Below, in pieces: positions 27,387 to 35,338 of a stretch of DNA of 64,000 nucleotides. This DNA comes from Lachnospiraceae bacterium. GTDB lineage: Bacteria; Bacillota; Clostridia; Lachnospirales; Lachnospiraceae. Numbering within the stretch: position 1 is the stretch's first letter; each line of letters opens with the position of its first letter. The stretch is from assembly GCA_017553505.1 (NCBI GenBank), contig JAFZLD010000010.1, positions 1 through 64,000 on the forward strand, in the 5' to 3' direction. A model generated the notes under the pieces. The model saw only the letters and a program-made list of their open reading frames with translations, had not been told where the DNA came from and did not search any database. Position numbers and translations under genes: made by a program.

Positions 27387-27599
27387 ATGGAAATGCAAAA
27401 AAAAGAATTGTATTTCAGCCCTACTGTATCCGGAAGTATGTCGTCGCTTGCTTCGGATAAAGATTATGGAAACTGCATTACGGCCAGAGATTGCGCTACT
27501 GCTTTCGGCGTTGTAGGCGTTATTGTTATTGGCGGTGCAGCGATAGCATTGGGCGCAGTTACAGGTGGCGCAGCAATACCTGCATTGGCTGTTGCTTAA
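27387..27599 (+). CDS. Candidate RiPP precursor peptide
   Basis: This 70-residue peptide has a polar first ~35 residues (charged start, YFSPTVSGSMSSLASDKDYG) that would serve as the leader. Then come two cysteines in NCITARDCATAF (residues 29 and 35) and a strongly hydrophobic Gly/Ala/Val/Ile tail (VVGVIVIGGAAIALGAV, then TGGAAIPALAVA). There is no charged residue after D34. AAAGGAGGT lies 8 bases before the ATG, one of the best ribosome sites in the cluster, which fits high expression of a substrate. The cut site is unknown. The Cys-then-hydrophobic layout resembles sactipeptides and circular bacteriocins, but I recognise no close family. Confidence 0.8.
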   Translation: MEMQKKELYFSPTVSGSMSSLASDKDYGNCITARDCATAFGVVGVIVIGGAAIALGAVTGGAAIPALAVA

Positions 27600-27625
27600 C
27601 TGAATCAATCTGACAAAAGGATTGG

Positions 27626-27660
27626 CAAGACTCCACCGGTTAAACGCCGGTGGAGTCTTG
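27626..27660 (+). terminator. Strong hairpin closing the RiPP cluster
   Basis: A perfect 14-bp stem, CAAGACTCCACCGG / CCGGTGGAGTCTTG, with a 7-base loop, starts 26 bases after the precursor stop. No T tract follows, so it may be a message-stabilising 3' end rather than a simple terminator. Confidence 0.65.
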
Positions 27661-27734
27661 CTGCTATATTATAGAGGAATCGGATAATATTGGCTTTGAT
27701 ACAAATAGGCATAATATTATTTATAGAAAGTTTA

Positions 27735-27763
27735 TTGATTGTTTCCAATGAATGTACTATACT
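27735..27763 (+). promoter_or_regulatory. Promoter of the DUF1858 gene
   Basis: TTGATT (27735-27740), a 17-base spacer and TATACT (27758-27763), ~43 bases ahead of the start codon. Confidence 0.65.
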
Positions 27764-27806
27764 GACCGTGACGTTAATTAATGTGCCACGATAGGAGGTA
27801 GTTACC

Positions 27807-27998
27807 ATGGCAGATATTACTAAGGAAATGACAATCGGTGAGCTTCTTAATAAAGCACCCGAAGCAGCACCTATTTTAATGAGCGCAGGCATGCACTGCT
27901 TAGGATGTCCCGCATCTCAGGGCGAGAGCATCGAGGAAGCAGCAATGGTGCACGGTATCGACATCGATGCACTCATGGAAGCTCTCAAAGCTATGTAA
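27807..27998 (+). CDS. DUF1858 domain-containing protein
   Basis: This 63-residue protein is a stand-alone DUF1858 domain: [20 protein letters not shown], then [20 protein letters not shown] with the CxxC pair. The family is often fused to or near hybrid cluster proteins and is described as a redox disulfide domain; its precise function is not known. AGGAGG precedes the ATG. It is transcribed alone, with its own promoter and terminator. Confidence 0.88.
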   Translation: MADITKEMTIGELLNKAPEAAPILMSAGMHCLGCPASQGESIEEAAMVHGIDIDALMEALKAM

Positions 27999-28015
27999 TT
28001 CATAATTGCATTAAG

Positions 28016-28050
28016 AAAGCCCGATTCGTAATGAACCGGGCTTTTTCTTT
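28016..28050 (+). terminator. Terminator after the DUF1858 gene
   Basis: AAGCCCG and CGGGCTT form a stem around a 13-base loop, followed by TTTCTTT. The convergent mecA gene ends 12 bases on, so it may act for both strands. Confidence 0.8.
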
Positions 28051-28061
28051 ACTCTATTCAG

Positions 28062-28778
28062 TTAGAACTTAGCCAAAGTGCTTACCGCATCCTTGTCAAT
28101 GATGGTCTCATAGTGCTCTCTTAAGTAGCTCTCTGAGATTGACTTACCGCGAAGAGCGGCGCCGTACTCAGAGAAGAGATTGCAAATCTGTACAAAGTCC
28201 GCAATATCCATCTTGGCGCGGTTAACCGTGAGTAAGTACTCGCCGGATTCCGCATTGTGGTACAAAGAACTGTCTCCGCAGAAGTGAGCAATTACACGCT
28301 CGCATACACGAGAGATATCGCTGATGCTGTCAAAAGAAAACGCCATGCCGTCGAACGCTTCGGTTGCGGCATCCTTATCTCCTTCCTTGCTCTGTACTGC
28401 ATCTCTGAAACGTTTAAACAAATCGGCAATGTTCACAACTTCCTCGTCAACACTTTCGGTGTCGTCTTCGGAGTCGTCGTCTTCATCAATACCGGGCGCG
28501 AACTTCGAGAATCTGGTATCAAGTTCCTCAGGGTCCTCAACCTTGGTAATGACAAGCACGATACACTCGCCGCTTACGGGAATCGCCTCGATCATAAGCG
28601 GAATGTTGCCGGCTTCAAATCCATATTCAATATTTGCTTTCTCCATCATATCCTTAAAAAGATCTCTGGCTTTATCGGAGCCATATGCAAGCTCGCTCAT
28701 CTTGAGGCGTCTGGATGCGAGGTCTTCACGTGTAAGCGTGCAGCGGATCTGATGATCGTTTACTTTTTCAATTTTCAT
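28062..28778 (-). CDS. mecA: Adaptor protein MecA
   Basis: This 238-residue protein matches MecA, which delivers substrates to the ClpC protease. It opens MKIEKVNDHQIRCTLTREDL, typical of the N-terminal substrate-binding domain, followed by GFEAGNIPLMIEAIPVSGECIVLVITKVEDPEELDTRFSKF. A Glu/Asp-rich linker is at ~100-115 and the C-terminal ClpC-binding domain ends HYETIIDKDAVSTLAKF. It is transcribed alone, convergent with the DUF1858 gene. Confidence 0.93.
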   Translation of the reverse strand: MKIEKVNDHQIRCTLTREDLASRRLKMSELAYGSDKARDLFKDMMEKANIEYGFEAGNIPLMIEAIPVSGECIVLVITKVEDPEELDTRFSKFAPGIDEDDDSEDDTESVDEEVVNIADLFKRFRDAVQSKEGDKDAATEAFDGMAFSFDSISDISRVCERVIAHFCGDSSLYHNAESGEYLLTVNRAKMDIADFVQICNLFSEYGAALRGKSISESYLREHYETIIDKDAVSTLAKF

Positions 28779-29061
28779 ATTTGAATATTATTCCCCCGTT
28801 GCTTCTTAGTCAAGTGATACGATTGATGTTTTTCAAAGTTTTAATAAATATAAGAAAGAACTGTCAAATCTTCAAGCTTTCAGAAGCTTTCGCGACCTCC
28901 TCATACTTATATTATACACCGCGGATATTAAAACTTTGAATAAACTTTAGGTTTATTTGTAATATATTAATCGGCTGATTTGGATAGAAACATAACCTAA
29001 TATAAATATATTAGCGGAAAATTAATCGTCCATAATTTGTTCAAAATTTGTTTACAGTTTG
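28779..29061. other. Intergenic region upstream of mecA and the RNA locus
   Basis: About 280 bases, AT-rich, without a supportable ORF. It should contain the mecA promoter (minus strand). A GCTTTCAGAAGC hairpin lies near 28877. Confidence 0.4.
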
Positions 29062-29092
29062 TTCACACATTTTCTTTTGCCTCGTGTATAAT
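29062..29092 (+). promoter_or_regulatory. Promoter of the putative structured RNA
   Basis: Perfect -10 TATAAT (29087-29092) with TTCACA (29062-29067) as -35, spacer 19. The predicted start is near 29099. Confidence 0.55.
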
Positions 29093-29098
29093 ACCCTT

Positions 29099-29330
29099 TG
29101 TGCTCCGAGCCAATCGGTGTTCGGAAAGGGGGCAGACAGTCCTCGCACGAGGAAACAGAATATAAACGTATCTCCGTAGTCGGAGATATCTATAGTCTTT
29201 CGGCGCGTTGAGCGTGCCGTTTTGGGAACAGAAAGTTTTCCTAAATTTACCACGAACAAATAATTCACTATTACATGCAGACAGCAAAAGCATACGGATT
29301 TTTATTTGGAACACGGGTAGGAGCACTTAA
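29099..29330 (+). ncRNA. Putative structured RNA, family not assigned
   Basis: This ~230-base segment has no coding potential I trust but dense pairing. Ends pair as GTGCTCC (29100-29106) with GGAGCAC (29320-29326), and inside that GTGTTC (29117-29122) with GAACAC (29309-29314). Local hairpins include CCTCG-CA-CGAGG (29141-29152), TATCTCCG-TAGT-CGGAGATA and GGCGCG-TTGAG-CGTGCC. The word GCAGACAG occurs near both ends. It has its own promoter, and the next gene also has its own, so it seems an independent transcript rather than a leader. Size and a long closing stem would fit a 6S-like RNA, but I see no decisive match; tmRNA, RNase P and the ydaO riboswitch do not fit. Confidence 0.45.
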
Positions 29331-29446
29331 AATTGTTTATCACGTCTTCTTTTGGTTACAAGCACTAAAAAGCGGCAACCGGAGAAAGAAGGCATAAGCT
29401 TTAATGCCAGACTTACGGCGCGGGACAATCTTAATAGAATTTTAAA

Positions 29447-29475
29447 ATGACGTTAAGAAGATTGTCTGCTATAAT
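29447..29475 (+). promoter_or_regulatory. Promoter of the GH18 gene
   Basis: ATGACG (29447-29452), a 17-base spacer and a perfect TATAAT (29470-29475). It overlaps the GACAATCTT/AAGATTGTC inverted repeat around 29424-29466, which might be an operator. Confidence 0.6.
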
Positions 29476-29509
29476 TAGGGCGGTCGTGTGAGACCACAGG
29501 AGGTTTTAG

Positions 29510-31201
29510 ATGAAGAAAGTAATTCCGGCTTTGGTGGCGATTGTCCTGATTTGCGTCGTTATAGGCGTAAGCTACGGCAAGAAGCTTCTTGATAAATATT
29601 CATACGGACAGGAATGGGCAGATTACAATTCATACTTCGAGATTTACTCGGCGGATGAGGTGCCCGTTATTTTACAGGATTCAAAGATTGAACAGAAGGC
29701 TAAGATGATAGACGGAAATATTTATTTCTCTCTTGATTCGGTTAAAGATCTTTTCACCGAGAGATTCTACCATGATTACAATGAGAACCTTCTTTTATAT
29801 ACTAATGCGGAGACTACGATTCGCACTGAGATAGGAAGTTCTTCTTATACAGAGTTCGGCGAGACTAAGAATTTCAGCTATCCCATTACGGTTGAGAAGG
29901 GCGATACCCTTTACGTTGCGATTGAATATGTTAAGAAATTTGTGAATTTCTCATACGAGTTATATAGCGACCCCATCCATATGCAGGTATATACTGAATG
30001 GAGTGAGAGAGAAGTTGCTACTGTTAAGAAGCCTACGGCAGTCAGATGGCGCGCAGGTGTTAAGAGCGAGATTCTTACCGAGGTTGCGACAGGTGATGTT
30101 GTTGAACTTCTTGAGCCCCTTGATGATTGGATGAAGGTTAAGACAGCGGATGGCTTTATCGGTTATCTCGAGCAGAAGTTCATTGAAGATGAGCGTTACG
30201 AGCAGGAGACTCCCGTGACGGAAGTGGCACCTGAGAATTATTCTTCTCTTAACAGAGGTCATAAGATCAATCTTGCATGGCACAACATGGAATACGTTCA
30301 GGGAGCAAGCGAGCTCTATGCACAGTGTGCGAAGGTTAAGAGTGTTAACGTTATTTCTCCCACATGGTTCTGGCTTACAGACAATGATGGTAATTTCGAC
30401 AGCGTTGCAAGTTTGGAATATACAGATGCGGCTCATAAGATGGGCATGGAAGTCTGGGGACTTATTGCTAACTTCCATTCATATACAGATGTAGATACCG
30501 CTAGTGTTCTTACTTATACATCCAAGAGAGAGCATCTTATCGAAGGCCTCATTTCTGCGGCTCTTCAGTACAATCTTGACGGTATCAACCTTGACTTTGA
30601 GCAGGTCCCCACATCGACGGGAGATGCATATATACAGTTTGTAAGAGAATTGGCGCTTGCATGTCATGCCAATAACCTCGTGCTTTCGGTAGACAACTAT
30701 GTGCCTACCGCATATACTGCTTTTTACAACAGAGAAGAGCAGGGTAAGTTCGCGGATTACGTAATTATCATGGGATACGATGAGCATTACGCAGGAAGCG
30801 ATGCGGGTTCGGTTTCCAGTATGCCTTGGATGGTTAAGGGTATTCAGGATACGGTTGATGTTGTTCCTGCCGAGAAGGTTATCAACGCAATTCCTTTCTA
30901 CACCAGAGTTTGGAAGACTGTCGGCGATGATACCACAAGCGAAGCGGTTACCATGCAGGTGGCAGCAGACTTCCTTGCACGTAACGGTCTTGAGGCCAAG
31001 TGGGACGACGCCACCAATCAGAACTACGCGGAGGCTACCATCGGCGGTACATTCTATCAGGTATGGATGGAAGACCTTGATTCCCTCAAGGTACGTCTCA
31101 ACGTAATCAAAGAAAGCGGCATCGCAGGCGTGGCAGAGTGGAAGCTTGGTCAGGAAATTCCCGAAGTTTGGGATTTGATTGAAGCTTATATGAATTATTG
31201 A
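29510..31201 (+). CDS. Membrane-anchored SH3 and GH18 glycosidase
   Basis: This 563-residue protein has an N-terminal membrane anchor (residues ~4-22), a copper-amine-oxidase-like N-terminal repeat region, a bacterial SH3 domain at ~175-225 (VRWRAGVKSEILTEVATGD, then WMKVKTADGFIGYL) and a GH18 domain from ~245. The catalytic segment is LDGINLDFEQV (DGxxxDxE) near 357-364, as in spore and cell-wall YaaH-type enzymes. It probably cleaves peptidoglycan or chitin-like glycans at the cell surface. AGGAGG precedes the ATG. A terminator hairpin follows the stop. Confidence 0.9.
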   Translation: MKKVIPALVAIVLICVVIGVSYGKKLLDKYSYGQEWADYNSYFEIYSADEVPVILQDSKIEQKAKMIDGNIYFSLDSVKDLFTERFYHDYNENLLLYTNAETTIRTEIGSSSYTEFGETKNFSYPITVEKGDTLYVAIEYVKKFVNFSYELYSDPIHMQVYTEWSEREVATVKKPTAVRWRAGVKSEILTEVATGDVVELLEPLDDWMKVKTADGFIGYLEQKFIEDERYEQETPVTEVAPENYSSLNRGHKINLAWHNMEYVQGASELYAQCAKVKSVNVISPTWFWLTDNDGNFDSVASLEYTDAAHKMGMEVWGLIANFHSYTDVDTASVLTYTSKREHLIEGLISAALQYNLDGINLDFEQVPTSTGDAYIQFVRELALACHANNLVLSVDNYVPTAYTAFYNREEQGKFADYVIIMGYDEHYAGSDAGSVSSMPWMVKGIQDTVDVVPAEKVINAIPFYTRVWKTVGDDTTSEAVTMQVAADFLARNGLEAKWDDATNQNYAEATIGGTFYQVWMEDLDSLKVRLNVIKESGIAGVAEWKLGQEIPEVWDLIEAYMNY

Positions 31202-31215
31202 TAATGATGAATTTG

Positions 31216-31246
31216 AGGCGGATGGTGTCATCCGCCTTGCTTTTGT
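31216..31246 (+). terminator. Terminator of the GH18 gene, overlapping the next promoter
   Basis: AGGCGGATG and CATCCGCCT form a 9-bp stem with a GTGT loop, followed by TGCTTTTG. The same bases contain the -35 and spacer of the next promoter. Confidence 0.8.
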
Positions 31247-31254
31247 GTTATAAT
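31225..31254 (+). promoter_or_regulatory. Promoter of the Sua5-type gene (leaderless start)
   Basis: Perfect TATAAT at 31249-31254 with GTGTCA as -35 at an 18-base spacing. The ATG at 31264 is only 9 bases after the -10 and has no Shine-Dalgarno sequence, so the message may have almost no leader. Confidence 0.55.
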
Positions 31255-31263
31255 TACTTAAAT

Positions 31264-32319
31264 ATGGATACAGAAATAGTAGTACTTAATCAAGATAATA
31301 TAGATAAATCGGTTATAAAGCGCGCCGGAGATATTCTTAAGGCCGGCGGACTGGTTGCTTTTCCTACGGAGACTGTATACGGTCTCGGCGGAGATGCGCT
31401 TAATCCCGAGTCGTCCCGCAAGATATATGCGGCGAAGGGGCGTCCCAGTGACAACCCTCTTATCGTGCATATCGCTAAGATGGACGCTCTTAAGAAAATC
31501 GTTACAGAGATTCCTGACGGAGCTTTGAAGCTTGCAAGTCGCTTCTGGCCCGGTCCCCTTACCATGATTTTTAATAAGAACGGGCTTGTTCCCCGCGAGA
31601 CTACGGGCGGGCTTGATACTGTTGCGGTCAGAATGCCTTCGGACAAGATTGCGGCGGCACTTATTGAAGCGGCAGGGGGATATATCGCTGCACCGAGTGC
31701 CAACCTTTCGGGGCGCCCTAGCCCTACGGTTGCCAAGTACGTAATCGAGGACATGGACGGTCGCATCGACATGATAATCGACGGCGGCGATTCCGAGGTG
31801 GGACTTGAGTCTACGATTGTGGACTTTACTGCAGGCGAGCCCATGATACTTCGCCCCGGTTACATTACCAAGGAGATGCTTGAGGAAGCACTTTCTCAGG
31901 ATGTAACAATTGACAAGGCAATAATCGATACCAATTCGAAGACCCCGCCCAAAGCACCGGGCATGAAATACAGACATTACGCACCCAAGGGTGAGCTTGC
32001 GATTGTTGAGGGCAAGTCCGAAGTGGTTGTAGCCGAGATTAATCGCTTGGCGGAAGAGGCTTCTTTGGCCGGATTCAAGACCGGTATTATAGCGACTGAG
32101 GAGACCAAGGCTCGTTATCATGCCGATTCTGTTAAGAGCGTCGGCCACGCGGGCAGAGAAGACGAGGTTGCGCATCACTTGTTCAGAATTCTGCGCGAGT
32201 TTGATGATGAAGGAATAGAGAAGATGTACTCCGAATCCTTTGCGGACAGCGGAGTTGGGGCAGCAGTCATGAACAGATTGTTGAAGGCTGCGGGACATAA
32301 GGTTATTGAGACGGAATAA
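31264..32319 (+). CDS. L-threonylcarbamoyladenylate synthase (Sua5/YwlC type)
   Basis: This 351-residue enzyme makes threonylcarbamoyl-AMP for the t6A37 modification of ANN-decoding tRNAs. The YrdC domain shows GGLVAFPTETVYGLGGDALN, KGRPSDNPLIVHIA, RFWPGPLTMIF, VRMPSD and AAPSANLSGRPSPT. The C-terminal Sua5 domain (from ~240, after LRPGYIT and PKAPGMKYRHYAP) makes it the long form. The ATG at 31264 is chosen because it starts the conserved part; no ribosome binding site is seen. The upstream in-frame ATG codons lie inside the terminator region. Confidence 0.93.
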   Translation: MDTEIVVLNQDNIDKSVIKRAGDILKAGGLVAFPTETVYGLGGDALNPESSRKIYAAKGRPSDNPLIVHIAKMDALKKIVTEIPDGALKLASRFWPGPLTMIFNKNGLVPRETTGGLDTVAVRMPSDKIAAALIEAAGGYIAAPSANLSGRPSPTVAKYVIEDMDGRIDMIIDGGDSEVGLESTIVDFTAGEPMILRPGYITKEMLEEALSQDVTIDKAIIDTNSKTPPKAPGMKYRHYAPKGELAIVEGKSEVVVAEINRLAEEASLAGFKTGIIATEETKARYHADSVKSVGHAGREDEVAHHLFRILREFDDEGIEKMYSESFADSGVGAAVMNRLLKAAGHKVIETE

Positions 32320-32376
32320 TAAAGCACTTGTGTGATTTATTATAGAGAGAAAAGAGTATTACGGAGGTTTACGGAA

Positions 32377-32805
32377 ATGATTGCTATCGGAAGCGATCAC
32401 GGCGGATACGAACTTCGCCAGATTATCATGAAACACCTTAAAGAAAGAGGTATTGAGTACAAGGACTTCGGCTGTCCCGACACGAGTTCCTGCGACTATC
32501 CCGTATACGGCCGCGCTGTTGCGAAGGCTGTTGCAAGCGGAGAGTGTGAGAAAGGAATCGTTATTTGTACCACAGGTATCGGTATTTCGATTACCGCCAA
32601 TAAGATTTCGGGCATCAGATGTGCACTTTGCTCGGATGTGTTAAGCGCAGAGCTTACAAGACTTCACAATGACGCCAACATGCTTTCTTTGGGCGCAGGC
32701 ATTGTGGGACCCAACCTTGCCGTTAAAATAACGGATACTTTCCTTGACACGGAGTTCTCCGGCGAGGAAAGACATTCCAGACGTATTTCACTTATAGAAA
32801 AATAA
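32377..32805 (+). CDS. rpiB: Ribose-5-phosphate isomerase B
   Basis: This 142-residue RpiB/LacAB enzyme interconverts ribose-5-P and ribulose-5-P. MIAIGSDHGGYELRQ at the start, FGCPDTSSCDYPVYG, and the CTTGIGISITANK segment with its catalytic Cys are diagnostic. GGAGG lies 11 bases ahead of the ATG at 32377. It lies just upstream of upp. Confidence 0.94.
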   Translation: MIAIGSDHGGYELRQIIMKHLKERGIEYKDFGCPDTSSCDYPVYGRAVAKAVASGECEKGIVICTTGIGISITANKISGIRCALCSDVLSAELTRLHNDANMLSLGAGIVGPNLAVKITDTFLDTEFSGEERHSRRISLIEK

Positions 32806-32823
32806 TTAAAGAGGAGAATGAAA

Positions 32824-33453
32824 ATGGGAAAAACAGTTATTATGGATCACCCGCTTATCCAGCACAAAATCGGTTATATCAGAAGAAAGGATACGGGAAC
32901 CAAGGATTTCAGACAGACAATTTCCGAGATAGCTCAGCTTATCTGCTACGAAGCTACCAGAGATTTGGAACTTTCCGATGTTGAGATTGAAACCCCTATC
33001 TGCAAGACTACAGTTAAGGAGTTAAAGGGTAAGAAACTTGCTATCGTTCCTATCCTTCGCGCAGGTCTTGGTATGGTAGACGGTATGCTCACACTTATCC
33101 CTGTTGCCAAGGTTGGTCACATCGGTTTGTACAGAGATCCCGAGACTCATGAACCTGTTGAATACTACTGCAAGCTTCCCGCTGATTGTGCAGAGAGAGA
33201 AGTATTCGTAGTAGACCCCATGCTTGCTACAGGCGGTTCTTCCGTAGCAGCCATTCAGATGCTTAAGGATAAAGGATGCAAGAAGATTCACTTCATGTGC
33301 ATTATCGCAGCTCCCGAAGGCGTTAAGAGAATGCAGGAGGCGCATCCCGACATCGATCTTTACATCGGAGCGCTTGACGATCACCTTAACGAGAATGCTT
33401 ACATCGTTCCCGGACTCGGCGATGCCGGTGACCGTATTTTCGGAACCAAGTAA
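32824..33453 (+). CDS. upp: Uracil phosphoribosyltransferase
   Basis: This 209-residue enzyme salvages uracil to UMP using PRPP. Motifs are [37 protein letters not shown], the PRPP loop [12 protein letters not shown] and the end [16 protein letters not shown]. Of the two ATGs, 32824 fits GGAG with 7 bases of spacing; 32818 is too close to it. The gene is 18 bases after rpiB, so it is likely co-transcribed, and is followed by a terminator. Confidence 0.96.
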   Translation: MGKTVIMDHPLIQHKIGYIRRKDTGTKDFRQTISEIAQLICYEATRDLELSDVEIETPICKTTVKELKGKKLAIVPILRAGLGMVDGMLTLIPVAKVGHIGLYRDPETHEPVEYYCKLPADCAEREVFVVDPMLATGGSSVAAIQMLKDKGCKKIHFMCIIAAPEGVKRMQEAHPDIDLYIGALDDHLNENAYIVPGLGDAGDRIFGTK

Positions 33454-33458
33454 TTTTT

Positions 33459-33492
33459 AAAGGCCGAAGCGGTAACGCCAAGGCCTTTTCTT
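33459..33492 (+). terminator. Terminator after upp
   Basis: AAAGGCC pairs with GGCCTTT, with an inner GCG-GTAA-CGC, followed by TCTTG. Confidence 0.82.
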
Positions 33493-33573
33493 GTATTTAG
33501 TAAAAGAAAGTATTATGCACGTATTTGTTAATTAGGTCTTTATTTCGCACAGCGAATTTCGGAGGATATTATT

Positions 33574-34053
33574 ATGAAACGTACAGATTACATTTCCTGG
33601 GATGAATATTTTATGGGCGTTGCCGCACTTTCCGGCATGCGTTCCAAAGATCCCAACACACAGGTCGGCGCCTGCATAGTAAGTGCCGACAACAAGATTC
33701 TTTCAATGGGTTACAATGGTTTCCCCAAGAACTGTTCCGACGATGATTTTCCGTGGGAACGCGACGGAGACACACTTGATACCAAGTATGCTTTTGTTAC
33801 CCACAGTGAGCTTAACGCAATCCTAAATTATCGTGGAGGAAGCTTAGAGGGCTCGAAGATTTACGTTTCATTATTCCCCTGCAACGAATGTGCCAAGGCT
33901 ATCATTCAAAGCGGAATCAAGACTATAGTGTACGACAGTGACAAGTACGCAGACACCCCTTCTACCAAGGCATCAAAACGCATGCTGGATGCAGCCGGAG
34001 TTAAGTACTACCAGTACCAGCGAACCGGACGTAAGGTTGAAATCGAAATGTAG
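33574..34053 (+). CDS. Deoxycytidylate (dCMP) deaminase family protein
   Basis: This 159-residue zinc deaminase matches ComEB-type dCMP deaminases, which make dUMP for thymidylate synthesis. The zinc ligands are in THSELNAIL (HxE) and LFPCNECAK (PCxxC). SWDEYFMGVAALSGMRSKDPNTQVGA is typical of the N-terminus. GGAGG precedes the ATG by 10 bases. It is followed 10 bases on by a cell-wall hydrolase gene. Confidence 0.92.
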   Translation: MKRTDYISWDEYFMGVAALSGMRSKDPNTQVGACIVSADNKILSMGYNGFPKNCSDDDFPWERDGDTLDTKYAFVTHSELNAILNYRGGSLEGSKIYVSLFPCNECAKAIIQSGIKTIVYDSDKYADTPSTKASKRMLDAAGVKYYQYQRTGRKVEIEM

Positions 34054-34063
34054 GGAAGTAAAT

Positions 34064-35227
34064 ATGATAAGAAAGCATGTTAGAAGAATCCTGCTGATTC
34101 TTTTACTTGTCGTAATATCGTTAAGGGTTGAACCGAGTCATTCTTTTGCTTCCCAATCTACCAGGGATAAGCTTAACGAAGCCCAAAAGGATCGTGACGC
34201 GGCCAAAGAAAAGGTTAAGGAGCAACAGGACGAGGTCGACGGACTCAATGCCCGTAAGAAAGAGTTTAAGCGTGAGCTCGATAAGCTCAATGCCGAGCTC
34301 GACCAGATCTGTGAGAGAATTGCGGAGTTAGAGGGCAAGATTGAGGTCAAAGAACAGGAAATCGCCGAAACTCAGGCAGCACTTGAAGAGGCGCGTAACA
34401 TTGAGGCCGAGCAGTACGAGGCCATGAAGAAGCGTATCCAGTTCATGTACAAGGACAGCAAGAGCCTTTACCTTGAGATTGTGTTCCAGGCGAAGTCCTT
34501 CTCGGATTTCATAACTCTTAGCAATTACATGGAAGCGCTTGCGGATTACGACAAAGAAAAATTCGATGAATATCAGGCTACCCGTAAGAACATAGAAGCT
34601 TTGGAAGCGAAGCTCCAGGGCGAGAAGGCCGAGCTTGACGGACTGAAAGCCGAGGCTGAAGAAGAGAAAGCCAAGGTTGCGGAAGTCGCCGAGCAGACCA
34701 AGGGTAAGGTGGCTCAGTACACCGACCTTATAAGCGATGCCGAGGCAGAACTTCTTGCTTACGAAGCAGACTTAAAGGCCAAAGAAGCCGATGTGGCAGC
34801 CATCAAGAAACAGCTCGAAGAAGAGTTGAGACTGTCGGCCCTTGCGGCAAGATCGGTTTGGCGTGATATTTCAGATGTACAATTTGCGGACGGAGACAGG
34901 TATCTGCTCGCGGTACTTATATATTGTGAAGCCGGCGGCGAGCCTTATGAAGGTAAGGTTGCGGTCGGAGCGGTAGTAATTAACCGCGTAAGAAGTTCGG
35001 TTTATCCGGCTACCGTTGTGGAGGTTATCAGACAGAGAAAACAGTTCTCACCTGTATATAGCGGACGATTTGATTTGTATCTTGCCGCAGGCAAGACCAA
35101 CAATGACTGCTATGCGGCTGCTGATGCTGCTATGAGCGGCGTCACCAACGTAGGAGATTGCCTCCATTTTAGGACTCCGATTGAAGGATTGACCGGTATC
35201 CAAATCGGAAACCACATCTTCTATTAA
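34064..35227 (+). CDS. Secreted coiled-coil SleB-type cell wall hydrolase
   Basis: This 387-residue protein has a signal peptide (basic start, LLILLLVVISL core), a long coiled coil of Lys/Glu-rich heptads (~30-255) and a C-terminal hydrolase_2/SleB domain (~270-387) with LIYCEAGGEPYEGKVAVGAV, VINRVRSS and RQFSP-like QFSPVYSGRF. SleB enzymes act on cortex or wall peptidoglycan; the catalytic Glu would be E in YCEAGGE. The coiled coil resembles CwlO-type regulators that bind FtsEX. The upstream open frame overlapping the dCMP deaminase is not supported. Confidence 0.88.
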   Translation: MIRKHVRRILLILLLVVISLRVEPSHSFASQSTRDKLNEAQKDRDAAKEKVKEQQDEVDGLNARKKEFKRELDKLNAELDQICERIAELEGKIEVKEQEIAETQAALEEARNIEAEQYEAMKKRIQFMYKDSKSLYLEIVFQAKSFSDFITLSNYMEALADYDKEKFDEYQATRKNIEALEAKLQGEKAELDGLKAEAEEEKAKVAEVAEQTKGKVAQYTDLISDAEAELLAYEADLKAKEADVAAIKKQLEEELRLSALAARSVWRDISDVQFADGDRYLLAVLIYCEAGGEPYEGKVAVGAVVINRVRSSVYPATVVEVIRQRKQFSPVYSGRFDLYLAAGKTNNDCYAAADAAMSGVTNVGDCLHFRTPIEGLTGIQIGNHIFY

Positions 35228-35338
35228 CGAATTATTAAATTCATGGGCGTGATTTCACGCAAGAAAACTTGCATCGCAATAAAAACATGAATGTATACTA
35301 TCAAACTTTCTGACAATTCAAGGCTAGAATAAAATAAC

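Noticed and set aside
28257-28784. Plus-strand frame over mecA as a membrane protein gene
   Set aside because: MecA on the minus strand is clear and covers the same bases; the plus frame has no start signal.
29099-29330. c-di-AMP (ydaO) riboswitch before the GH18 cell-wall gene
   Set aside because: The conserved GGGTGAATC and CCGAATCCGTCAGC-type segments are absent, and the GH18 gene has its own promoter downstream of the element.
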